Positions 16,731 through 22,929 of a stretch of 64,000 nucleotides of DNA are shown here, in pieces; position 1 is the first letter of the stretch; each line of letters begins with the position of its first letter. Below the pieces are notes generated by a model. It worked only from the letters and a program-made list of their open reading frames with translations. It made no database searches and was not told where the DNA came from. Source of the DNA: Pelagibacter sp047722505 (GTDB taxonomy: Bacteria; Pseudomonadota; Alphaproteobacteria; Pelagibacterales; Pelagibacteraceae); the NCBI RefSeq assembly GCF_047722505.1, contig NZ_CP159814.1:1302001-1366000 (forward strand). The letters are read 5' to 3'. A program made the position numbers and the translations under genes.

Positions 16731-17741
16731 TTAGTTTGCTGCAGCTCTTATTGCATTAACAAACGCTGTAAACTCTGCTCCTTTTGAAGTGGCATAACGA
16801 TCCTGAACACGTTGTCCAGCAGCGATAAAGTCCGTTCTATCAAACTCAGTAGTTTTCATTCCACCTTGACCTTCAGTTGTAAGAAACTTACGAATTTCTC
16901 CAACTCTTTTTGACATTATGGCTTTTTGATAATCATTAGCTTCTTTACCAGCTCTGATAACTGCTTTCTTCTGATCAGCATCAAGTTTTTTCATCAATTT
17001 TGGACTTGCCATTAGAGGTGAAAAATATGTGAAGTGTTCAAGAGCAGTAAAGTAAGGCATTATTTCATAAAACTTTGCAGATTTGATGAAAGAAGTCCCA
17101 TTATCAGCACCTTGGACTGTTCCTGTTTGTAATGCAGTTGGCGTATCTGCCCACGGTAAAGCTATTGGTGCAGCACCAAACTCTTTAAATGTATCTATCA
17201 TTACTTGATTTTTTGGAACTCTAACTTTTAAGCCCTTCATATCAGCCATTGACTTAATAGGTTTTCTTGAATTATAAAAATCACGATCACCAACAAAACC
17301 AAAAGCTAAAATAGTTATTCCAGTAGCATCAAGTAATTTTTTCTTATAACTATCTCCAACTGGTCCTTCTAAAACTTTATAAGCATGGGCTTTATCTTTA
17401 AAAATGTAAGGTAAAACAAAAGCGTCTGTTAAACCAAAGTGTGGTGATAAGTTATTACCTGTAATAATAGCCATATCAACTGTACCTAGTTGCATTGCTT
17501 TAAAAGCTTCATCTTCTTTTACCAACGAAGCACAACATCTAACTTTTACTTTTATACTACCATTAGAATATTTTTCTGCTAATTCTGCAAATTTTTTAGC
17601 TAAAGGATCATAGGCACTACCCTCAGTGTTTCCATGACCTAAGTTAATTACTACGTTTCCCGCATAAACACTCTGCACTGCAAAAGTCATTGATACAATG
17701 ACTGCTGCAAATGTAAGACTTAGTTTTTTTAATATAGACAT
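16731..17741 (-). CDS. TRAP transporter periplasmic substrate-binding protein (DctP family)
   Basis: A 336-residue secreted protein with a signal peptide (1-27, ending SVYAG). DctP features are LGHGNTEGSAYDPLAKKFAELAEKYSNGSI, the DMAIITGNNLSPHF stretch, FVLPYIFKDKAHAYKV, the conserved substrate-contacting Arg in KVRVPKNQVMIDTFKEFGAAP and NGTSF in the next block. Such proteins usually bind carboxylated solutes through that Arg. The linked DMFase-like gene suggests an amide- or amino-containing solute, but the ligand cannot be read from the sequence. Probable first gene of the TRAP module or second after the amidotransferase. Confidence 0.93.
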   Translation of the reverse strand: MSILKKLSLTFAAVIVSMTFAVQSVYAGNVVINLGHGNTEGSAYDPLAKKFAELAEKYSNGSIKVKVRCCASLVKEDEAFKAMQLGTVDMAIITGNNLSPHFGLTDAFVLPYIFKDKAHAYKVLEGPVGDSYKKKLLDATGITILAFGFVGDRDFYNSRKPIKSMADMKGLKVRVPKNQVMIDTFKEFGAAPIALPWADTPTALQTGTVQGADNGTSFIKSAKFYEIMPYFTALEHFTYFSPLMASPKLMKKLDADQKKAVIRAGKEANDYQKAIMSKRVGEIRKFLTTEGQGGMKTTEFDRTDFIAAGQRVQDRYATSKGAEFTAFVNAIRAAAN

Positions 17742-17816
17742 AATTTTCCTCTCTCTTGTTATTTAATATTGATATTCAAACATAAATCTAACTGCGAAAC
17801 AAACTAAAAAACAGCA

Positions 17817-18548
17817 TTATTTTAACGGAATTATTGCTTTAAACTTAGAATATAAAATTCTAGAGTAGTCATTCATACTTTGCATATTGTCTTTTGCAGC
17901 TTGATCAAATTTGTCTAGAGCTCCCTCACCTAATTGATCCTCTAAAGCCTTCTTATATTCAGGAACACAGCCCCATTCGTTAACAGTTGTATCTTTAATT
18001 TCTATATGAAATTGAATTCCATAAGCATGATTTTGATACTTGAATATTTGATATTTAGTAACTGGAGAAGAGGCTAGAACTGTTACATCTTTATTATCAT
18101 CAAGCCCTTCAACTTCATAAGAATGCCATTGCAAGCTTTTAATCTTTTCAGGAAAAGAAGAGAATAAAATATCATTTTCTTTTTCTTTAGAAAAATTAAT
18201 GTCCATTATTCCAATTTCTGGAGGTTTAGATTTGACAACTTTACCACCCACAACTTCGCCCAATAGCTGGCAGCCTAAACAAAATCCTAAATATGGTTTT
18301 TTAAGATCAACTACAAATTCTTTGATTTTTTTTTTCTCATCAACTAACCAGGGATATTCTTTTTCCATATAAGTATCCATAGGACCGCCCATACAAAACA
18401 TGCCATCAAACTTTGATAAATCACTTGGTATTTTCTCACCTTCATCTAGTTCTATGGTGGTCAAATTAATATTATCAACTAACATTAAATCTTTGATATA
18501 ACCTGGGTCTTCAATATTGATATGCTGTAGAATGATTATGTTTATCAC
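17817..18548 (-). CDS. Class I glutamine amidotransferase-like protein (GMP-synthase-like)
   Basis: A 243-residue protein of the GATase1 fold. The nucleophile elbow is LGFCLGCQLLGE (about 91-102; the first Cys is the nucleophile, and the usual His after the Gly is a Cys). The catalytic His and Glu lie in YGIQFHIEIKDTT. The free-standing form resembles GMP synthase-like amidotransferases and gamma-glutamyl hydrolases of unknown substrate. It lies 75 bases upstream of dctP on the same strand, so it may belong to the amide uptake and hydrolysis cluster, for example acting on a gamma-glutamyl amide; this is inference. Confidence 0.85.
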   Translation of the reverse strand: MINIIILQHINIEDPGYIKDLMLVDNINLTTIELDEGEKIPSDLSKFDGMFCMGGPMDTYMEKEYPWLVDEKKKIKEFVVDLKKPYLGFCLGCQLLGEVVGGKVVKSKPPEIGIMDINFSKEKENDILFSSFPEKIKSLQWHSYEVEGLDDNKDVTVLASSPVTKYQIFKYQNHAYGIQFHIEIKDTTVNEWGCVPEYKKALEDQLGEGALDKFDQAAKDNMQSMNDYSRILYSKFKAIIPLK

Positions 18549-18589
18549 TGAGTTTATAATATCTAAAAAAAAGTTAAAAAAAATACAAA

Positions 18590-19297
18590 TTAACTTCTAA
18601 GTTCAAAGAAACCGTTTGGGCCAATTATCTTTATTAAATGATAGTTATATTTTATCAAATAATCCTTGAATTTTTTCTCATTAATTTGATTTTGAGAATC
18701 AAGCATCTCTATACAAATTAGTTTGATATTGTAAAAGTTTAACTCAATACCCTCTAAAACTTCAAAATCATGAGCCTCTGCATCAATGTTGAGAAAATCT
18801 ATTTGATTTATTTGTAATTCTTGTGCTTGAGCAATTTGACTAAATCTATGTGTAAAAATTTTTTTTTCTGAATGATTTTTGAAAGAAATAGTTTTAGAAG
18901 TTATATCAGAAAATTTTTTTACCAATGTATTTATGGGGCTAAATTTGTGATCTAAATATAGTACAGCTTCTTTGTTTTTATTCGAAATAGCAGCACAAAT
19001 ATTCTTATCTTTTTTTCTCAATATATTAAATAAATCTATCGAGGTTTGATTCATATCAATATTTATTCCTTGCCAACCCCGGTTATGAAGTAATGCTGTG
19101 TTGCTATACTTAATCGGATGATAGCAACCAACATCAAGATAAAAGCCTTCATCTCTATCTTTAAAATAATGATTAATAAATAAATCTTCTTTATGCTGTG
19201 AATATGTGGCTCTTGTCTTTAAAGCTTTATGCCGGATGTACAAATTATAATATAAATATAATTTATAAAAAATATTGTTTTTAAAAATTATATTCAT
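18590..19297 (-). CDS. FkbM family methyltransferase
   Basis: A 235-residue SAM-dependent methyltransferase. The SAM-binding motif is GFYLDVGCYHP, followed by the INIDMNQTSIDLF acidic loop, and FLNIDAEAHDFEVLEGI as the later family block. The ATYSQHKEDLFI entry motif is typical of FkbM proteins acting on sugars or lipids of cell-surface glycans. Targets cannot be told. It follows marC by 6 bases on the same strand. Confidence 0.88.
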   Translation of the reverse strand: MNIIFKNNIFYKLYLYYNLYIRHKALKTRATYSQHKEDLFINHYFKDRDEGFYLDVGCYHPIKYSNTALLHNRGWQGINIDMNQTSIDLFNILRKKDKNICAAISNKNKEAVLYLDHKFSPINTLVKKFSDITSKTISFKNHSEKKIFTHRFSQIAQAQELQINQIDFLNIDAEAHDFEVLEGIELNFYNIKLICIEMLDSQNQINEKKFKDYLIKYNYHLIKIIGPNGFFELRS

Positions 19298-19303
19298 AGG
19301 TTC

Positions 19304-19927
19304 CTATACTAAAAAGGTTTTTATTCCGTCTAAAATATACTGGACACTTAATCCAACTAGAATAATTGCTATTACTCTTGAAATTACACTAATAACTTTT
19401 TTGTTTATTATCTGAGAAAATTTTGAAGCAGTAAAAAAAAATATAAAAGTTAAAATTAAAACTGAAGCTAAAGCAATCATTCCAACAGATTGGTTTGGAA
19501 AATTACTTCCCATATCTGAGACAGAAACAATAACAGATGTGATTGCAGCTGGTCCTGCTATAATGGGTGTCGCTAAAGGAAATACACTTACATTTTCAGA
19601 GTTAAAATCAATGTCATCTTCTTTTCTTTGCTGTCTTTTATCAAACAACATTTCCATAGAAATTATTAATAAAATAATTCCTCCACCAATTGTAAATGCT
19701 GGAAAAGATATATTCAAATAACTTAATAAAGTGCTTCCAAGCAATGCAAAGAATAACAATATAATTGATGCAATTATTGTTGCACTCAATGCAGTTTTAA
19801 TTCTTTGTTGGCTGCTCATGTTTTGAGTAACTGCTAAGAATATTGGTGTATTGCCTAGTGGATCAATAACAATAAAATATAAGAAGAATGTCTTAATAAA
19901 TATTTCAAGCATCAGTTTGTGTAACAT
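19304..19927 (-). CDS. MarC family integral membrane protein
   Basis: A 207-residue protein with six membrane helices and the MarC (UPF0056) signature: FLYFIVIDPLGNTPIFLAVT, AFTIGGGIILLIISMEML, FPLATPIIAGPAAITSVIV and VISRVIAIILVGLSVQYILDGI. The function of the family is not established; it was named from the mar locus but is not the resistance determinant. The 5' end abuts a strong hairpin in the bhmT-marC spacer. If translation starts at the internal Met at 19909 the hairpin would sit in the leader instead. Confidence 0.93.
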   Translation of the reverse strand: MLHKLMLEIFIKTFFLYFIVIDPLGNTPIFLAVTQNMSSQQRIKTALSATIIASIILLFFALLGSTLLSYLNISFPAFTIGGGIILLIISMEMLFDKRQQRKEDDIDFNSENVSVFPLATPIIAGPAAITSVIVSVSDMGSNFPNQSVGMIALASVLILTFIFFFTASKFSQIINKKVISVISRVIAIILVGLSVQYILDGIKTFLV

Positions 19928-19928
19928 A

Positions 19929-19957
19929 GTTACCTAAACTTGGTAAGTCTAGGTAAC
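19929..19957 (-). promoter_or_regulatory. Long hairpin between bhmT and marC, next to the marC start
   Basis: On the minus strand GTTACCTA (19957-19950) pairs with TAGGTAAC (19936-19929), and ACTT/AAGT continue the helix through a G-U pair around a three-base loop, giving about 13 base pairs. The 3' arm ends one base before the marC ATG and contains the only Shine-Dalgarno-like AGG. No T-tract follows, so it is not an intrinsic terminator. It may protect the bhmT mRNA 3' end or restrict marC translation. Confidence 0.55.
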
Positions 19958-19975
19958 TAACTTTAATTATCTAAT

Positions 19976-21037
19976 TTATGCTTTATCTCCGTATTCAGTC
20001 ATATGTTTTGGAATTCTTTCATTTTTTCCATACATAAAATGATTTTCCATCTTCTCTCTATATTTGCTTGCTGGAACAGTTAAGCCAACTGACTCAGCAA
20101 CTTCTCTAATCAACATTGGGTTTGCTCCACAGCATACTCCAAGATAATGTATTCCTAAAATATTTGCCCATTTTGCAAATTGACCTATTTCATATCTATT
20201 ACAAAGAAGTGGATCTAGAGCTGTGGGAAATGTTCTTCCATGTGGTGATGGACACTGACAATTGCTTCTATCTGGTAGATTAAAAAATGTTGGGTAATCT
20301 TCACTGGTTCTATAAGGAATCGGTAAAGCTCCAACATGACACTTAACTGCTTTTCTAATCTCTTTTAAAAAGGGCAACATTGTTGCTGGCCCTCTAAAAC
20401 AATTTAAACCAACAACATCTGCTCCACGCTGTTCAAGCTCTTTACAAGTATCAATAACAGATTTTCCATCTCTCATTTTATTTTCACCCATTGGAGATAT
20501 TGTTAAAACTGTTGGTAAACCAGTTTTTTTCATAACCTCAAGTGCTTTAAAGGCTTCTTCAGCGTAATAAAAAGTTTCACCAATTAACATGTCAGCCCCC
20601 TCTTCAACTGCCCAACCAATCATTTCAGACAACATTCCCTCAACCTCTTTTTGAGATTGTGAATCGTTATGCTTCCAAATGTTTGAATTAGAGATATTAC
20701 CTGCCATCAAATTTGGTTTTGATCCTTTGGGAGTATCTAGTGCTACTTTTTTAGCAATTTTTAATGCTGAACGGTTTAGAGGTTCAAGAAGTTCCTCTTT
20801 ACCAATGACACGCATTTTTTCTCTATGCCCATTATAAGTAAAGGCTTCAACAATATCAGATCCTGCATGCTGAAATTCTCTATGTAAATTTTCTAACACT
20901 TCAGGATGATCTAGGGATACCATCGGAACAAATTCACCAGACGCCATATACCCACGTTTTTCTATTTCAAACAAAAAACCTTCCGCACATATAACGGGTC
21001 CTTTATCTAATCTTTCTTTTAGTCTATTTGTACTCAT
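19976..21037 (-). CDS. bhmT: Betaine-homocysteine S-methyltransferase
   Basis: A 353-residue zinc-dependent homocysteine S-methyltransferase that makes methionine from homocysteine, most likely with glycine betaine as donor. Zinc ligands are Cys213 in GLNCFRGP and Cys302-Cys303 in CCGANP. The N-terminal barrel has VICAEGFLFEIEKRGY and DIVEAFTYNGHREKM. A Shine-Dalgarno GGAG at 21048-21045 fits the ATG at 21037. Regulation is visible: the 264-base leader carries a SAM-II aptamer with terminator and a second SAM-II/SAM-V-like element plus a short overlapping ORF. SAR11 lacks ordinary B12-independent routes in many strains, so this gene is a main methionine source; that is general knowledge of the group. 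Confidence 0.93.
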   Translation of the reverse strand: MSTNRLKERLDKGPVICAEGFLFEIEKRGYMASGEFVPMVSLDHPEVLENLHREFQHAGSDIVEAFTYNGHREKMRVIGKEELLEPLNRSALKIAKKVALDTPKGSKPNLMAGNISNSNIWKHNDSQSQKEVEGMLSEMIGWAVEEGADMLIGETFYYAEEAFKALEVMKKTGLPTVLTISPMGENKMRDGKSVIDTCKELEQRGADVVGLNCFRGPATMLPFLKEIRKAVKCHVGALPIPYRTSEDYPTFFNLPDRSNCQCPSPHGRTFPTALDPLLCNRYEIGQFAKWANILGIHYLGVCCGANPMLIREVAESVGLTVPASKYREKMENHFMYGKNERIPKHMTEYGDKA

Positions 21038-21098
21038 TTTTTTTCTCCAGTTTTTTTGGAGAAAAAAAGTTACGTTCTAACAAGAGGGTTAAGTTCAT
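21024..21098 (-). CDS. Upstream ORF of 24 codons overlapping the bhmT start
   Basis: An ATG at 21098 opens a 24-codon reading frame that ends with TAG at 21026-21024, that is, inside codons 4-5 of bhmT in another frame. A Shine-Dalgarno GGAG at 21113-21110 lies 11 bases upstream and is the 3' tail of the second SAM aptamer. The ribosome would have to cross the hairpin that hides the bhmT Shine-Dalgarno. The peptide is Leu/Lys-rich with no recognised domain. Whether it is translated is unknown; the geometry suggests translational coupling to bhmT rather than a functional peptide. Confidence 0.45.
   Translation of the reverse strand: MNLTLLLERNFFSPKKLEKKNEYK
21041..21065 (-). promoter_or_regulatory. 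Hairpin sequestering the bhmT Shine-Dalgarno, with competing upstream copy
   Basis: TTTTCTCC at 21065-21058 is complementary to GGAGAAAA at 21048-21041, the bhmT Shine-Dalgarno; CTCCA/TGGAG closes around a seven-base A-rich loop. The same GGAGAAAA occurs upstream at 21113-21106, directly after the second SAM aptamer, so the two copies compete for one anti-Shine-Dalgarno. Trapping of the upstream copy by ligand would leave the bhmT site closed. Confidence 0.6.
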
Positions 21099-21106
21099 AG
21101 GCCTCT

Positions 21107-21170
21107 TTTCTCCTTTTTAGTGCTTAAGCAAATGCAGGGCGCACAATATGGTTCAACAGCCCGGCTTAAT
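21107..21170 (-). promoter_or_regulatory. Second SAM aptamer of the bhmT leader (SAM-V / SAM-II-like pseudoknot)
   Basis: P1 is GGGC (21162-21159) with GCCC (21140-21137). GTGC (21144-21141), directly before the 3' arm of P1, pairs with GCAC (21123-21120), directly before TAAAAAGG, giving the H-type pseudoknot of the SAM-II fold. TTAAGC/GCTTAA (21169-21164 / 21129-21124) is an additional possible pairing. The conserved TTGAACC, ATTG and CTAAAAAGG blocks are recognisable. In marine alphaproteobacteria a SAM-V riboswitch is known directly upstream of bhmT behind a SAM-II element, so SAM-V is the likely class. The 3' end contains the Shine-Dalgarno of the short upstream ORF, implying translational control. 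Confidence 0.75.
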
Positions 21171-21182
21171 TTTATAAAAGAT

Positions 21183-21213
21183 AAAAAAAAACCACCTGTC
21201 TAAAGCGGTGGTT
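21183..21213 (-). terminator. SAM-controlled intrinsic terminator in the bhmT leader
   Basis: AACCACC (21213-21207) pairs with GGTGGTT (21196-21190), followed by a run of eight or more Ts to 21183. It overlaps an alternative helix: CCTG-CTAAAGCG (21232-21221) with CGCTTTAG-A-CAGG (21207-21195). The two helices exclude each other. The alternative helix uses CTAAAG, which belongs to the SAM-II pseudoknot, so ligand binding should release the terminator and stop transcription. Confidence 0.88.
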
Positions 21214-21220
21214 GAAGTGT

Positions 21221-21271
21221 CGCTTTAGCAGGATTTATAAAGCGCTCTGCAATTTAACTTAACTCAGCGCA
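21221..21271 (-). promoter_or_regulatory. SAM-II riboswitch aptamer upstream of bhmT
   Basis: P1 is GCGCT (21270-21266) with AGCGC (21246-21242). The loop holds GAGTTAA and ATTGCAG; GCAG (21250-21247), directly before the 3' arm of P1, pairs with CTGC (21231-21228) to form the pseudoknot, followed by the conserved CTAAAG. This agrees closely with the SAM-II consensus I know from alphaproteobacterial metX leaders. The aptamer is followed at once by a terminator with a competing antiterminator, so SAM should shut off bhmT transcription. Confidence 0.88.
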
Positions 21272-21301
21272 TCTAAATATAACTACTTTTGTCTCTAACT
21301 G

Positions 21302-21724
21302 TCAAATGAAATAGTAAATAAGAAAGTATCTACTAACTTTTCCAATCGATACTAAAATTAAAAACTCTATAAATTTAACCCTAAGTAATCCTGCTGCTAA
21401 TGTTAGTGGATCTCCAATAACTGGCACCCAGGCAAATAATAACGACCATTTACCAACTTTACTAAACCATTGTGATGATTTTTCTATTTGCTTGTCTTTA
21501 AATGGAAACCACTTTTTTGTGGTAAGATTTTTTGAATAAAATCCTAGAACCCAGTTAACAACTGACCCTAAAACATTACCAAAGCTTGCAACGATTAATA
21601 ATAATAAATTATCATAATTGGATGTTGCAATTAACCCTGCCAATGTGAGCTCAGATGAAAATGGCAAAATGGTTGCAGCTAAAAAAGATATTGCAAATAA
21701 AGATAGGTATATCACTTCGAACAC
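21302..21724 (-). CDS. YqaA family membrane protein (SNARE-associated / DedA-like)
   Basis: A 140-residue protein with about four membrane helices. YqaA pattern: FLAATILPFSSELTLAGLIA, GNVLGSVVNWVLGFYS, WSLLFAWVPVIGDPLTLAAGLLRVKF. It belongs to the SNARE-associated (VTT/DedA-like) superfamily, in which some members move lipids or ions; its own role is unknown. The start is GTG at 21724, overlapping the end of the DUF2256 gene by 13 bases. Only a few bases separate its stop from the beginning of the bhmT leader transcript region. Confidence 0.9.
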   Translation of the reverse strand: MFEVIYLSLFAISFLAATILPFSSELTLAGLIATSNYDNLLLLIVASFGNVLGSVVNWVLGFYSKNLTTKKWFPFKDKQIEKSSQWFSKVGKWSLLFAWVPVIGDPLTLAAGLLRVKFIEFLILVSIGKVSRYFLIYYFI

Positions 21725-21834
21725 TTCTTAGAACAATACTTTACTTTATCCCAATTTAACTTCCATTTCTTACGCCAAACAAAAGGTCTTTTACAAGTAA
21801 TACAAATCTTTGATGGTAAATTTTCTTTTTTCAC
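21712..21834 (-). CDS. DUF2256 family mini-protein with a Cys4 zinc-binding pattern
   Basis: A 40-residue ORF from a GTG at 21834 to the TGA at 21712. The sequence has the DUF2256 layout: basic KKENLPSK, then CITCKRPFVWRKKW, WDKVKYCSKKCSK. Two CxxC/CxxxC pairs (Cys11, Cys14, Cys34, Cys38) can bind zinc. DUF2256 proteins are often found next to cryptochrome/photolyase-related genes, and a photolyase-like gene lies two genes upstream here. The function is unknown. It overlaps yqaA by 13 bases; lrgB ends 3 bases upstream. Confidence 0.85.
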   Translation of the reverse strand: MKKENLPSKICITCKRPFVWRKKWKLNWDKVKYCSKKCSK

Positions 21835-21837
21835 AAG

Positions 21838-22563
21838 TTAAAAAAGAAACTTAATTATAATTAAAACAAAAACTGAAGTTGCAATACCGCTTAATCCCAT
21901 AGCCAGAGCAGCAAATACTCCTGCTGTTTTATTTTTGCTCATAGCTCTTGCTGTGCCTATTCCGTGACTTGCTAAACCAAAAGCAAACCCTCTAGCACTC
22001 ATATTTTTGATTTTAAAAATGTTTAATAAAAAAGTTCCTAGTGAAGCTCCAATTATGCCAGTAATTATTGTAATTATCGCTGTTAAGGATGGTATCCCTC
22101 CGATAAGTTCTGAAATACCCATTGCAATGGGTGCTGTAACATTTCTTGGTAGCATTGTTAAAATTATTTCATCACTTAACCCAAAAAACTTTCCTAAATA
22201 AAAAGTAATTAAAATTGCAAAGGATATTCCAAGACAAATTGAAAAAATAATTGGTTTAACTTCTTTTGTAATCAAATTTCTTTTTTCAAAAATTGGTATA
22301 GCCAAAGCAACTGTTGCTGGACCTAACATGAAGTGAATAAATTTTGCACCCTCAAAATATCTATCATAAGAGACATCTAAGAATAATAAAACTGAGGAAA
22401 CAATTAAGATACTTATTGCAACGGGGTTTACCAACGGATTTAACTTAGATTTTTTATATAAATAATCACCTACTAAATAAGCTCCTAGTGTTAGGGTGAT
22501 CCAAAAAAGAGGTTCGGCCTGCAAATAAACCCAAATTTTATATAGTTTATCTTCTCTTGCCAT
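21838..22563 (-). CDS. LrgB family protein
   Basis: A 241-residue protein with eight or so membrane helices. Family blocks: NPVAISILIVSSVLL, YFEGAKFIHFMLGPATVALAIP, LPRNVTAPIAMGISELIGG, GFAFGLASHGIGTARAMSKNKTAGVFAALAMGLSGIAT. LrgB works with LrgA/CidA proteins; in Gram-positives they affect murein hydrolase activity, while the plant/bacterial PLGG1 and YohK relatives transport glycolate/glycerate or other small carboxylates. Either role is possible here. It overlaps the lrgA-like gene by 17 bases. Confidence 0.92.
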   Translation of the reverse strand: MAREDKLYKIWVYLQAEPLFWITLTLGAYLVGDYLYKKSKLNPLVNPVAISILIVSSVLLFLDVSYDRYFEGAKFIHFMLGPATVALAIPIFEKRNLITKEVKPIIFSICLGISFAILITFYLGKFFGLSDEIILTMLPRNVTAPIAMGISELIGGIPSLTAIITIITGIIGASLGTFLLNIFKIKNMSARGFAFGLASHGIGTARAMSKNKTAGVFAALAMGLSGIATSVFVLIIIKFLF

Positions 22564-22927
22564 TTTTCTTTTCTAGGTTAATTATTTTTTCCATAACAAA
22601 TGCTGTGAATACTAAAGTAGCGAGTGTACCAATAATTATTATACTAAAAATTTTGAATAAGTTATCTCCTAGATAACTTATATGCATTACAACCCCAACA
22701 CCTATTGGAACAAATAATAATGATAAGTAGCTTATAATCTGATGACTAGTCAAAGAAATTTCTTTAATTATTTTCTTAGATTGTTTAATATTTTTAGAAA
22801 ATAATATGAACGATAATAATAATAAAATTAAACCAATAACAGGCCCTGGAATATTTATTATAAAAAATTTTTGAATAGCTTCACCCAGAAGTTGGTAAAA
22901 AAAGATAATAAATAAGCTTTTTAACAT
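22547..22927 (-). CDS. CidA/LrgA family protein
   Basis: A 126-residue protein with four membrane helices and the family pattern FFYQLLGEAIQKFFIINIPGPVIGLILLLLSFI, then LLFVPIGVGVVMHISYLGDN. It is the small partner of the LrgB-like protein. The gene overlaps lrgB by 17 bases and follows the photolyase-like gene by 2 bases. Its function is as uncertain as its partner's. Confidence 0.9.
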   Translation of the reverse strand: MLKSLFIIFFYQLLGEAIQKFFIINIPGPVIGLILLLLSFILFSKNIKQSKKIIKEISLTSHQIISYLSLLFVPIGVGVVMHISYLGDNLFKIFSIIIIGTLATLVFTAFVMEKIINLEKKNGKRR

Positions 22928-22929
22928 TC

